DNA of 64,000 nucleotides, taken from positions 11,096,001 to 11,160,000 of the forward strand of contig OU612065.1 in assembly GCA_914767715.1 (NCBI GenBank), read 5' to 3'. A model generated the notes under the pieces. The model was not told the origin of the DNA. It saw only the letters and a list, made by a program, of their open reading frames with translations, and made no database searches. Every line of letters begins with the position of its first letter. Within the stretch, counting starts at the first letter, position 1. This stretch comes from Membranipora membranacea. Its lineage: Eukaryota > Bryozoa > Gymnolaemata > Cheilostomatida > Membraniporidae. The position numbers were made by a program, and so were the translations under genes. This document shows positions 34,872 to 46,770 of this stretch, piece by piece.

Positions 34872-36217
34872 ATGGCTGAATCGAGACTATGGATGCCTCC
34901 CACGTGGCTCATGTGTATATTCTTCTGGGCTGGGACTGTCCTTGTCTCTACTGGTGCTATACTTTTTATCCGAGAAGAACATGAGAAGGGTGCAACAGAG
35001 CAGTAAGTTTGAGACAGATTATAGAGATCTGAAAAGTATATTCATTGATGTAACAGAAATTTGTTGACCTCTCCAGGGGCTTTACCTTTGAGGATGAAAA
35101 ATTATCAACAGTCTCTTTTGAATCGCACACACAGTCTTTTCCTAAAAATACATTGTTCAAGATTCATCTCAACAAATGCCTGGAACTGCCTGCAAATTTG
35201 TATTGGGAAAGATTGGCCTGGGGGGGATAATATTTCCTCTGCCGCATGACTCTACATTCTGCATAATAACAGTGCCAAAAATTTTACTGGCATGTGTCAA
35301 AATTGAACTTATGTATGAGGAAAGGATATAAGAGTTTAAATCAGCTCATTGAGGCATGTTAGAGTTAATTACTGTTACATCAATCGAACTTTCGGAGTTT
35401 GCCATTCGATGGGGAAATACTTTTAACCAGTATTTAATCCAGTTGGTTCCAAAATTCCACCCTACACTTGTTAGATTCGTTCACTTTACAATACAAAATT
35501 TACCCTGGTGTAGTATTGAGAATCTGGATTGGTACAAGTCCTCGAGTTGTATTTTTGGTGTTTAGGTTCGTAACTGGATTACTTGAATTATAGGATTATA
35601 CTCTTTGCATTATTTGCTGTAGACAATTTTATTAGAAGTCAAACTTAATCATATTATATTGTTAGCGCTGACCACTCAGCACAGCTTGAGTGCTGCCGAC
35701 AGTATTCATGTAGATCAATCAAAATTAGAAATAGATGCCAAGGAATCACACTGACGATGAGTAATGATTACAGCTTATCTTGGTATCTGGTCATATCTGT
35801 AGTGTACAGCTCTTTTTATTTCAACATCAGTATAATGTTCAAATTTGATATTGATACATAGAAATGTGACATCAACTTCAATATTGAACAGCTGTGACCG
35901 CTTTTGTAATATGCAATAAAATTATTTGACATAAGTAATATGATGGAAATAACTACCTATATTGTTACTGATTTTTACCTGGAAATTTTGATATACGTAT
36001 ATATATGTATATCGTGTGTCACCTGATCTTACCCAGGCGACCGTTAATATTTTGGTTACTCTGTTACAGAGCGTTTAAAATATGCGCAATAGTGTCGACA
36101 GTGATTGGAGTTATACTTCTGGCGATATACTTTATCTTCTGCACAATATCTTTTATATGCTACTGTGGATATGAAGTACAGGAAGACAAGAAACTCAAAA
36201 CTATATACTCTGCTTAG
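34872..36217 (+). CDS. Small two-helix membrane protein, family not recognised
   Basis: Two exons (34872-35002 and 36070-36217) join in phase through a consensus GTAAGT donor and a TTACAG acceptor to give 92 residues. The protein has two hydrophobic helices: about residues 12-33 (TWLMCIFFWAGTVLVSTGAI) and about 46-72 (FKICAIVSTVIGVILLAIYF). A charged loop joins them (REEHEKGATEQ), and the tail is charged (YEVQEDKKLKT). The layout, two helices with a short charged loop, resembles dispanin/CD225 proteins, but I do not see that family's signature, so no function is given. The phase match, hydrophobicity and splice sites make a real gene likely; there is no recognised homology. A (GCT)17 repeat lies in the presumed 5' leader. 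Confidence 0.5.
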
Positions 36218-38155
36218 TGTCATGGGGAGACAACGAGTAACTTCTCAACAGTCACACAACGTCAGCCAGGCCGACAGCAAAATATCCAAAGACCCACATT
36301 GTCATACCAAAAAGATGCAACATAACTTTCAGCAACAAAGACTTTGGCATTTACATTATACTGCAATCAAAAGGTGCCAGAAACCTCCAATCTGCGCTGC
36401 ACACTTTCTGAGAAGCTTAAACATCAAACAAACATGTATTGATACAACTGTGGATTCCAGATGAGCAATTAAGGAATGTGTGTTAGGAAGCTCATTAATT
36501 GTACAATTAACATATTCACTAAATTAGTGTGTTGATTCTTGACTGTTGAATCAACAAAAATCCACCAGATATATTGACATTTATAGGTTTGAAGGTTTTT
36601 GATGTAGCCAGTTGATGACCTGATCTTGAATATTTTTTTATGCTACATAGCACACGGCCTACGTTTGTTGACAACTCTGAACACTGGATGATAATGGCAA
36701 CAGTATCATGATATCTCACATATTTTCTTGAATCATTGTACATAAAATCTAAATCCTTCCATCACAACTCCTTTAGACGTCTCTTCCTTAAGATTTTATT
36801 AGAACACCAAACCTCGTGTTTTTGATACCCTACCTCATGATATTTTCTTCTTTTCATTTACCCCCAACAATAATAAGCTGGAGGCTGGAATCTCCTGACA
36901 TTGCTGGATATTTGATGTATCACATATTTTTTGGTATGACAAATTTTAAAATACAACCGATCAATCATTTTATCCTGAAGAATGATTCTGCAAGCAAGTG
37001 AATTGTCAGAAAAAAAGGTCTGCTGTGAGGGAAGAGATTTTGTAAGGTCAGTTTTGTTCAATGCTACTGGAATTTTATCAGTGGTAAAGTTCAAGAATCA
37101 ACGTGATGAAAAAATTTATATTATAAGAAATCGAACACGCCACACAGTCACTTGCAACATTGTTCGGAGTTATCCTCTCTGATAAGCAGTTGGACACAAC
37201 TTCAAATAGCCTCCTGATTCCTTTGCTAAGGATTATCTGGGACCAGGGAGGGTGGTGGTGGTGGGACCACTGCCAGAGTGTGTTTCTTGATGAAGTACTA
37301 GGTGAAGACTTATGACTGAGATAACACAGCTTTCATTACATTGAATTCTGTATGCACCTGCTACACCCAATGCTGCTTCATTCATTGTGCATCTCAACAC
37401 CAGCGAGGTGTGAGAGTCATGACTTTTATCTCTTTGCTTCCACATATTTAACATCATGAAATGGCAAACTGATCCTCTGGAATGGTTCACAGTAATAATT
37501 ATTTATTGCACAACAACACATCAACAAGATAAGATATTCCGATTTTCCGATATTTTCCGATATTCCAAAACAAAAGGCCAACCAGAGATCAAAAATGGGG
37601 TTTTCCCACAATAAAATCACAATCTATCATTTGAGCATGGACTGGCTTGAATATTTCAATATCATACATCAGTACATATACACTGGTACATGAGCTCTAG
37701 AAAAATATTAGGATAAAAAGCACAAGTCTATCACAGAATATTCTTGCACATCAACAGATAAAGAGCAGCCGAATCAATTATTCATGATAGTCGTCTAGGT
37801 TAAGTGCATGATCATCCGGTAGTGTTCGAGAGGGTACAGCACACCACAAACTCTCACACACAATGGATGGTTGTCATACTTTTAATAATTTAAACGATTG
37901 TGTAGAAAATATGATATGTTGTGAGCAATAGTTTGAAGGGAGGTTCTGCTTTGCATCCACAGATCCTTCTATTTGTATAAAAATAGGTGATATCTGGACC
38001 CATGAGCTCCTGACATGGAAGGGTTATATGCATATGTCCGGCTTTCCTGATCCGTTTGTGATTAAGGAATACATTAGTGATATCATGAATCCAATTTATG
38101 AAACCTTGAAATAGAAGGTATCTTAACGTATTGTATGAATGTGCATCTGATCTGA
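36218..38155. other. Intergenic stretch, no gene seen
   Basis: AT-rich DNA between the small membrane-protein gene (+) and the 3' end of the WDR86-like gene (-). Only scattered short open frames are present. A G-rich patch at 37238-37267 (GGGACCAGGGAGGGTGG and GGTGGTGGGACC) and a short TTTTCCGATAT tandem near 37545 are the only structure I noted. Confidence 0.5.
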
Positions 38156-38161
38156 TTTATT
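38156..38161 (-). promoter_or_regulatory. Poly(A) signal of the WDR86-like gene
   Basis: TTTATT on the plus strand, AATAAA on the minus strand, starts 36 bases after the stop codon at 38197-38199. Position and sequence fit a cleavage and polyadenylation signal. Confidence 0.6.
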
Positions 38162-38196
38162 TTCAGTTATGTTTGTTTATTTGTCGCCTGCCAACA

Positions 38197-41100
38197 TCAC
38201 ACCATGTCCAATATTTCATCTCTGTTTTTGGTATTGTTGTTGTTTCCGGCCCTGAGGTCAGGGTTGCTAGCTAAGAACATACTTCCTGTCTCTCCGTATT
38301 CATCGCCGTATGGATATGTGTCGTCAATGATAATCTGAGTTTCTTCCTCGATTTCTTCTTCGCCTTCTGCCTTAGTGAACCCGATATCCTCCTTTATACC
38401 GGCTATGTCCCATACTTTGATAGTACCATCGTGTGACCCGGTGAATAGTCTAGCATCCACCACCTGAAAAATTTTAATACATTATAAACTCTGCCATAAG
38501 AAAATGAAGGTCCATGTAACAAATCTGTTTGCACGTAGCAATAAACCTGTTAATTTTTTATATGAATATTAGGTATTCTTCCACAGGGGTTTGTTTAAAT
38601 ATGCATGTTTAGCAATGTACACTGGAAACGGCTTCATTATTTATCATAAACATGCTCATCAGATATATGAAAGGTCATTAAATTAATATCACAAACAACA
38701 CTAAACGACACAAGTGGATAGATAAATTTATGTACAGAAAATATAGGCACTATTATCTTATAGTTAGTAATGAGGGTGCTTTATTCGGCAAGATTTGTGC
38801 TCTTCTGTGACCAGAGGGTGCAACTCCTATATTATTTATCAGGCAATCTATTCAGTTGGTGGGTGTTTAGTGGCAGAGCAACATGCAGTATGGATAAAGA
38901 TATTTTAGGTGGGAGGCTTCTATTCTTGCGAGTGGGTGTAGATTTTGTGTTTCCCCCACCAGACAAAATGTTACATCAAGTATCTAAATTGCCGCCAACA
39001 TGCTTTACCGGTGTCATATTTATGCCTATTGTTCTAACCTGTAATGCATTGACAACGCCTTGATGGCCTTTGCCAGTGAATTTTAGCATTCCACTCTTGG
39101 CTTCATAAATGCGGGCATTGCCGTCTCCGCATCCAGACACATCTGCTCAGAAATTATATGAAAGCATGCCTAATAGAACTAACGCACCAAGCACAAGCTA
39201 AAGAATTTAATATTTATGATGTTGATGGCGTCACTATTCTTCAATATTCATGAATCTGTAGTGACTCCAGAACAGAAGCACCAGTGTCAGTAAATTATGA
39301 GGACACAAAACACAAAGAGATTTCCCATCAATCATCGGCCATTTTAAATCTGAGAATAATGGTCAACTGTCCGATGGGCTGTTACTTGAATTAGAGAAAC
39401 TTTGAATGAACGTACAGCTATTGTGTAGCCCAGAGTTACCGCTGTCTGTAACTCCTAGATACAAACTCGATTTTAACTTGAATTTATATTTTTGACCTGA
39501 CAGACAGACATTGTTTTTGTTGATGGAGAAATCTCTTTTTTTGACCAGAAAATAATCAATATTAGCCACTAGATGATAAGGAAGAAGGGAGTAAATATAT
39601 GAAGTAAGCAGTGCACTACAGTTTGTACATAATATCTTATACAGCAACAAACTGATGATGCACCTGTAGGCAATTGATGGCAGTACTATGACCCTTCATG
39701 ATCCGCTGTTGAGAGCCTGACTTAGAGTCAAACACTCTCGCCACTCCATCTCCAGATCCTGTGATAACTGAAATTCAGGTGACAACAGTATTGAGTATAA
39801 TGATTTTAATGTTATAAATAGCCCCTTGAACGTCAGAGAATTTGAACTGTTTCCTGTTGAATTTATAATGAACGTCGGTGTTGATGAATTTATTTACATT
39901 TTCAACGCTGTTGCTTGGTAGGAATAAGGTAGATATCGTGAAGGAGCTTTGTGGCCCTTGATTTTTGCAGTCTTTAAATATTTGGGTATGGCTACAATGC
40001 TGAATACTGTTTCGTTCAATTCTTTGTCTAAATTTTTCCCTCCTTATTATCAACCTAGGGTATAATGACTCACACAATCCATCGATGAACTTTATACAAG
40101 ATACAGAGTGTTTGTGTCCTTTATAAGTCCTAGTACAGTCCCCAAACTCTACCACCCACGATTTCCCGCTCCAGTCAGAGCTTCCTGTGTATAGAATCTT
40201 GTTTTGAACCTGAATTTAAAAGTAAAAAAATGGTATGACATATGACAAAACACGTAACGACAACAAATGAAGAATAAATGACTTGTATTATACCCAGCTG
40301 CTAATTTTGATGGAACTTTCACCAATCAATACTTTAATATGTAATATACATAAATACATTGCTTTCATTGTTGCTAGAACAAACAATGTTCTATTTGATG
40401 AAAAATTGATTTTTGTATCAACTGGATGAAGGCCAATAATGAAGGTAGATTTTGCTCATCAGACAAACGGGATTTAAAATAAAAAAATATTCAAGATTAG
40501 CCTGAGCATTCATGAGATTCTGGGCACTTTGCGAAATGAATAATCATTTGGTGAGAACGCAGAAATGATGTGTGCCCTACCGAGAAGCTAAACATCTTAA
40601 TTAAAATAATACAAGACAAATCAAAATATTTAAAGCTGTCTCCTGCAAATACCTACCGACATACAAAGAACGGAAGCATTATGTCCCTCAAATGTCTTGA
40701 GGTTTTCTCCTTTGACAATATTCCACGACTTCACAGTGGAATCCGTACTACCTGTGTAGAGGATATGACCGGCAGGGTCTGTGCCCATACATGTGATAGT
40801 GCCCATGTGTCCCTTGAATATCTTCAGTGTCTTTCCCGTTTCAAAAGACCAGGATCTTGCTGTGAAATCTGCTGACCCTGTTATTAAAATGTCTTTGTTC
40901 CCTTCCCAGTCAAAAGTGTCTACATTGACATCTTCCTCATCAGCTGGGATGAAAACCATGGGGTACACTCCTCGCTTGTGTCCGCTGAATATTCTTACGC
41001 ACTCAGCTGAATCGAAATCCCAGCAGCGAGCTGTTCGGTCATAAGATGAGCTGAAGATGAAATCTCCGGTACAGATAATCCTGTTAACAGGTGAGCTGTG

Positions 41101-41609
41101 ACCACTGAAGATCAGGACGCAGTCACAGGTGCAGATGTCCCATTTTCTGATTGTTTTATCAGCTGACCCAGTAACAACAAAATTCTCAGACATGAGGATA
41201 CAGGTGATGTACTCTTCATGTCCCTGCAGTACCCCGATGCACTCACACTCCTCTGTTTTTGTACTCCATAGACGAGCCATCTTATCTTCACTCCCTGCAA
41301 AAAAACATTTTGACAAACATTATTTGATGAATTGTCATACAGATAAAATACAACATTTTTAGCCCTACACTTTTTAAAGAATAGGTAAGAAGACAGAAAT
41401 CTTTGTTCGATTGAGCCTCTCACCAAGCCAACAGATAAAGAATATTGCCATTTGACCCACTGCTTACCTGTGGCGAGTACAGAGCTGTCCTCACTAAGAG
41501 CCATACAATTGACTCCTCCCTCATGGTCATCAAGAGTTTGAACCAGATGTCCTTTATATTTCTTCCGCTTTGCTGCTGTACCAGCACCTCTGGAAACCTG
41601 AGCTCCCAT
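38197..41609 (-). CDS. WDR86: WDR86-like WD40-repeat protein
   Basis: A WD40 beta-propeller scaffold resembling vertebrate WDR86, whose function is not established. Minus-strand exons: 41609-41468, 41294-40657, 40209-40074, 39767-39664, a candidate 37-base microexon 39476-39440, 39142-39039 and 38463-38197. The large second exon holds four repeats with ends such as GSEDKMARLW, GSADKTIRKWD, SSSYDRTARCWD and GSTDSTVKSWN; later exons add GSSDWSGKSW, GSGDGVARVFD, GCGDGNARIYE and GSHDGTIKVWD. Exons 39767-39664 and 39142-39039 do not join in phase; the microexon (LKSSLYLGVTDS) repairs this and makes the total 475 residues. The start MGAQVSRG fits an N-myristoylation site, as does the human start. 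The C-terminus is acidic (EGEEEIEEETQ) with an Asn run. An acceptor-like site at 41628 suggests a 5' UTR intron. Confidence 0.85.
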
Positions 41610-41627
41610 CCCTCGCTGCTGTTTCAC

Positions 41628-44600
41628 CTGGAGAGCTCTTTTGATAAGAATGAGCTGAAAAACTTGCGTAAAAATTCACCTAAGCAAGATACCTGTGTGA
41701 TAACAGTTGGTCACCGACCCAAAGTACAGTCATATCAAAACTGCATTGACTGATAATATTGATCTGGCCTTCAAAATGCCTTCTCAACCACTGCGGTTAC
41801 CAATACACAAAGCTATGGAACGCAGATTCTTCTATTGTTTTTATGATTAGTATTATTGATTTCCGACCCGCTCAATGTTGAAATGCTGTTATTAATCTGG
41901 ATACTGCTGTGCTGACAGTTCAATATAATGTCGCTGGAGTATTTTACAGTTGTGTTTATCATAAATGAATTTACTCACCTGATTGTAGTTAAATTAATGT
42001 TAGATAACCAATGAAACCTTTTTAAATAAAGTAAACAAAATATTCACATATTTTTATGGTGTCTTTTAGAATTGACGTAAATGTTAGCCTATGTAAGCCG
42101 TCTGGGTTGGGTTAGGGGGACCCAACCCAACCCAACCCAACAGGTGTCTGGACCTGGCAGCTATTCAGCCCTTTTGGAAGTCAAATAGTTTTGTTGTAGG
42201 TGATCACGGATGAAAGTGGTTGCTCATATCGTGAATGCTTGTGAATGTTGGTTGAAGGATAAGATTTAAAATTTTTAGGTTTCAGTTGCCTACTCATGTA
42301 CAAAGAGAAGACAATGTTTGGCCTTGATCAAAATTGAATCAATTATACGGAGTTCTGCTCTCAACAACAAAAATATACAATTTGGAGGTTTGTCCATAGA
42401 CAAAACACACAACCCTTATCACTTGCTAAAACTGCAATCAGCGGAAGTACTTTGAACCGAAAACAGCGTATTTTCTTTTTCCTGAAGAGACAAAACAGGC
42501 CAGACTATTCAGCCGCTAACTGGTGCTTGGTAAGAACATTACAATTAAGGTTATGATACCAGCGTTTGCCAATTTACTTGAAAATGATATCATTCTGTTT
42601 TTAGCACCATAACTAACACAAGTTTGCTAGTTACCGGTTAAATTGCCACACTACTTTTAAAGGGCGAGTTTGAGGGTTTAATATGTTGTCTGCCCCATAG
42701 GATATCTCACAGTTAGTCTAAGTGCTCAGACAGCTCTAAAGCAAGTTATTGGCATTACAATATCAACCACTAAGCTAATGCTAATGGTAATGGATCTCCA
42801 CTGGCTACAATTGTCCTCAATTTTTCTTGTTGCTAGTGACCCATATTCTCATAGTATTTGTTATTTCATTTCCTGTGTGGCAGCATAATCCCAGCCAAAT
42901 TTGCAAGTTCCATGTTGACGATGTACTCTACATAAAAACCTCAAATTGGCCGCGGAAATTTCATCAGTCAGAAGCTGAAAAACGAAGAGCCTCTTCAAAG
43001 CAACCTGCAATGGGTGTGTTTCCATGCTCTTCCATATCTTATCTGTGATATTGCTCGGTTGTACATAGGTCAATGAAGCGCTTTCCTGGCGTCATGCATC
43101 ATAAGAGTTATAAAATACTGACATCATTTCAGCCATTTCATTGGCACCCTTCAACCGTTATCGCTACCACTTTGCTCAAAATCCTCGCTCATTTGGTCTT
43201 TTATCAGATATTTATTCCTTCCCAAATTGTTCACACAGAATGTATTTTGTTGTGGTTCCATCAATTTGGGAATGAGACCCTTGCAAGTCTTGCTGTCACA
43301 ACTAGGAGCGATCAGATAGTAGTTTTGTCTGTATTTCATGAGAAGATCCCCCAGAAACTTGTATGGCTTGCTGACTTTAATAATGATACAATTCCATGGT
43401 GCTATTTTTGTTCATAGTTTCCCTCTATCATTTCAGCATGTGGACACAATCCCAACAATACAAGTAGTAAAAGTTGTCACAATGAGCATCACCTAACTAC
43501 TTCAACCGGCAATTGCTGAGAAGAGAAGAAACTTTGCATGAAATCGCCCTCTTTAGTGCATGAGCAGTATTTCAATTTTTATGATCGAGCGAGATGCGCC
43601 CAATAAAAGGGGAGTCCATACTGTTCTGTTCAATGGCTGTTTATTCTTTTGATATCTTACTGGACAGTAAGCGTACTCACAAATCTGAAGTGGCAGCACT
43701 GAGTATCAGCTATCTTTTTTATCCTCTCTGACTTGACTTTCTATCGATTTATTAATCCAATTTTTGAGTAGCATAGTTATCATTGGTTTTGATTGAGTAT
43801 CAAACCAACAGTATGTTGTCGTATTTGGGCATGCTAATTTATATAGATATATATATATATAGATAGATAAAGAGATCTATGAATGGCTAATAGGTTGGTG
43901 AGAGTAACAATGTTGATTATTGCAGCGGACCAATGATATGGATATGGGTGTACTCTGGAGTCGCTTCCCAAGCTATACCAGCATTTTGGAGCCACTCCAC
44001 CGTGTCGCTTGATCAAGACTATGGTGAGATTTCTCCTGGCTATCATAGTATGTATTCAATCAGACATGGGAACATTGAAGTACTTTTTTAACATAAAGCA
44101 ATGTTATCTCTCCAATCAATGTGAGACTATAACTCCTATGTTACCAGAGATATCATTGCAAGGCTTTAGTTTGGTTTTATTATACATGCGCAAGGAGATA
44201 AAAAAAAACCTGAGCTTTCTTTGTATTAGATTGAGTGGGGGTTTTGAAGCCAGACTCTCCCTTGCTCCTTCAATCTTTCAATGAGGCCAACTAACTCCCA
44301 TATTTTCTCACTTAGAAGAAAAAATTCACTGAAATTAGAGAAAGACTATCTGAAAGGGCTCATTGAGTAACAAAAGCGATAATGATCTTTTGCAGTTTTT
44401 TTATTTATTTATTTATTTTTTGATACAGATTGGATGCAATGTATAACAATCAGCATGTCATACCGTCTCTTATTGTCAGACAAGGAGAGACAGATATGGG
44501 ATGTTATAAATAACTTTATGTCTACAGTATGATCAATGTTGTCACTGTCAGTACCTATAAGTTATACTTATGAGACCCACTTCATCTTAGGAAAAAGTAA

Positions 44601-44860
44601 GTATGGAATTATTGCCCTGAGCTTAGTGTCAGTGAGGTTTTGATGACTGTATGCATGTATGTATGTTTATATGGACATTGATAGTTCTTATTTTTTTGTT
44701 AACGATAGTCTTATGTGACATTTTTGTCAATTTAGTTCAGCAGAAGGAAATTTATATTGAACTAATAGGATGCAGAAAATATCTGTCTACACTTGATCTC
44801 TTTCTTAGAAAACAAAATTGGTGTTATATTTCCAAACCAACGCTTTCAATTATCTTTTTG
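41628..44860. other. Upstream of WDR86-like gene; no gene recognised
   Basis: Two overlapping open frames on opposite strands near 42.83-43.42 kb have no family resemblance and no consistent splice sites. Structures present are the TTGGG foldback at 42104-42140, a TATA/GATA-type microsatellite near 43842-43870 and a TTTA microsatellite near 44395-44420. The promoter of the minus-strand WDR86-like gene should lie in the first part. Confidence 0.45.
42104..42140. repeat. TTGGG foldback (telomere-like, G4-capable)
   Basis: GGGTTGGGTTAGGGGGA is followed directly by four CCCAA units (42121-42140). The two halves are complementary and can form a hairpin, while the minus strand alone has four GGG tracts with TT loops, the pattern of a G-quadruplex. 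Confidence 0.8.
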
Positions 44861-46221
44861 GTAGCATGAGAAAAATGGTAGATGTATCATAATCTACATG
44901 ATTAGTAGCGATAGATCTGCAGAATCCCAGTGCATAATGACGATTCCTTATCCAATCAACACCAACACCAGTAGGAAAAAGCAGTCATACACCTCTTCCC
45001 ATTGACGGGTAGGTACACACTCCTGTAGTTTTGACTGCCTCCCCATATATATTTTACAATAAGTCTTATTACAGCGAATGACAAAAATAATAACACATTA
45101 ATTCTAAATATCCTCGAATGTTGGTGAGTTGACTGTAATCATTCATCAAGTATTTCAACTTGTGTTTTCCTATATTGCCAATCATGAAGTTTTACCGAAA
45201 TTGTGCTGTTAGGTAGGAGAAAGCTAAGAGTCAGGATTTGAGGCGAAACGAAAGCAAATAATACCAAAGGAGTCAATCAGGAGGAGATGTGAGTTGATGA
45301 TGATGGGCTCAATAATCACCCACGAATGTTTCATGATAGACTATCCATCTCATTATTAACAAGACCAATATCCTTAGGTAAGGATGACATGTTTCCTTAG
45401 TTGCACGTTAGAATAGTCATAGCGTTGGGTATATTGTCAGCCTTGGCCTGCATGACAAATGCTGTCGATGTCACTACTTATAAGCTATACTTATTCCAAA
45501 TGCAAGAGAGACAATCCATCTCGGCAAAAGATCGCCTTCAACTGTATGGAACTATGGCCCTCACCCAAGTTATTATACCCTGTATGCATATTGACAAGGA
45601 CGAGCATCTCAAAGAGCAATTTTACATGTTTATCTTCAAAATATTTATATTTTTGGAAATAAAAGATATTTCTTGTCACTTTCAAGAATTCACAAGTAAG
45701 CAGAAATAAGCACACAACAATAAGATGGAGCAAATATTGACCAGGCGCCAATTATTTTTGTTTTAGCGTGAGAAAGTCGGAGGGAAACCAAATAATCCAG
45801 ATGTTGAGGGATAGAACAGTTGTGACAGATTCACAAAATCTCAACACGGATAATCCACCAATCATCACAGAAACAAGCAGGAAAAAACCTTAGACACCAA
45901 CTGTTCGGTGTGATATGTCGCCTTTTGCTTCGTCTACTTCACCTTTAACAATTAATCTTGTTACAATGAATGATGAATATGTTATCATGTTGTCCATTTA
46001 TTTCCTATCATCTTCAAATTGAATTTGAGTTTCTTGACTGCAATCCATGGTCCTGGCAGTTGAACATGCATCAAGCATTTTTCCTTTGCTTTGTTGAACT
46101 GGTTTGCTAGTCCTGATGAATTAGTCTAATTGTGCTGTTATTTATGAGAGAAGGCTAAAGCATAGTTGAAATAAAATCATTGCGATGGCCCTTGTGCTGG
46201 GAGTTCTAGATCCAGTTCGGT

Positions 46222-46300
46222 CAAGTTTGCATGCATTCATGTTGCTCCCCTTCCGCTGATTAGCATTAGGGGGAATCAATTTTGAATGCATGCAAACTTG
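46222..46300. repeat. Hairpin element, 18-bp perfect arms (copy 1)
   Basis: CAAGTTTGCATGCATTCA and its exact reverse complement flank a 43-base loop that contains GTTGCTCCCCTTCCGCTG. A related but less perfect hairpin is at 48466-48581, with a similar loop start. Confidence 0.8.
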
Positions 46301-46556
46301 GTCTGTGGGAGTCCCTACATTTTAAAGTTATTGAACATGTTCTAATACTGTTTTAGGATCTGAGGAGAAATCAAAGAAACCAGGGAGTCAATCAGAAGAA
46401 GATATGAGTTGATTTGGATGAGCTCAATAATTACCTGTGACTGTATTATGATGAACTATCCTGGTCAGCAGTTGAAAAACTAACATCGTTAGGTGAGAAA
46501 CTAGTGTCCTTGATAAGAACATGCTAGAATGCAGTTGTAACTAGTGCACCACTTGG

Positions 46557-46770
46557 GGTTTTAGGATACCCAATACAGCTAACATCGATACAATCAATAG
46601 AACAGGCTCACCTCAAATCAATAATATCTGATTTTGCTCAAGCAAGATCCTCTCAGTACAAAGCTGTCTGTGAAGTGTCCTCTCTACCAGCCGCCAGGCT
46701 TTGGGGTGACTCTACAAGTAATATAATCCTCATATGAGTAATCTAGCTGTTTTCATGAGTATACGTGTTG
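46557..46770 (+). other. Exon-like open frame of unknown kind
   Basis: After GGGGTTTTAG there is an open frame of about 57 codons with balanced composition (GYPIQLTSIQSIEQAHLK, then ISDFAQARSSQYKAVCEV and PAARLWGDSTS), and a possible donor (ACAAGTAATA) before the stop. It has the look of a coding exon but I recognise no family and found no partner exon. It lies inside the tandem array but is not shared by the other copies. Confidence 0.2.

Noticed and set aside
34715-34912. Polyserine protein on the minus strand
   Set aside because: It is only the reverse reading of the GCT repeat, and the plus-strand gene explains the region better.
37238-37267. G-quadruplex at the GGGACCAGGGAGGG patch
   Set aside because: Only three G tracts are close together; the fourth needs a loop of about ten bases.
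38770-39063. Plus-strand open frame of 97 codons
   Set aside because: It is antisense in a WDR86 intron and runs into an exon of that gene; no family resemblance.
40570-41044. Plus-strand open frames of about 87-101 codons
   Set aside because: They are shadows of the large WDR86 exon on the opposite strand.
42827-43417. Two consecutive open frames, also open on the other strand
   Set aside because: Neither strand shows a known domain or consistent splice sites; most likely chance.
45401-45709. Secreted-protein-like frame (LHVRIVIALGILSALACMTNA...)
   Set aside because: There is no ATG at its start, the segment aligns at its beginning with the non-coding ends of the other array copies, and no donor or partner exon is convincing.
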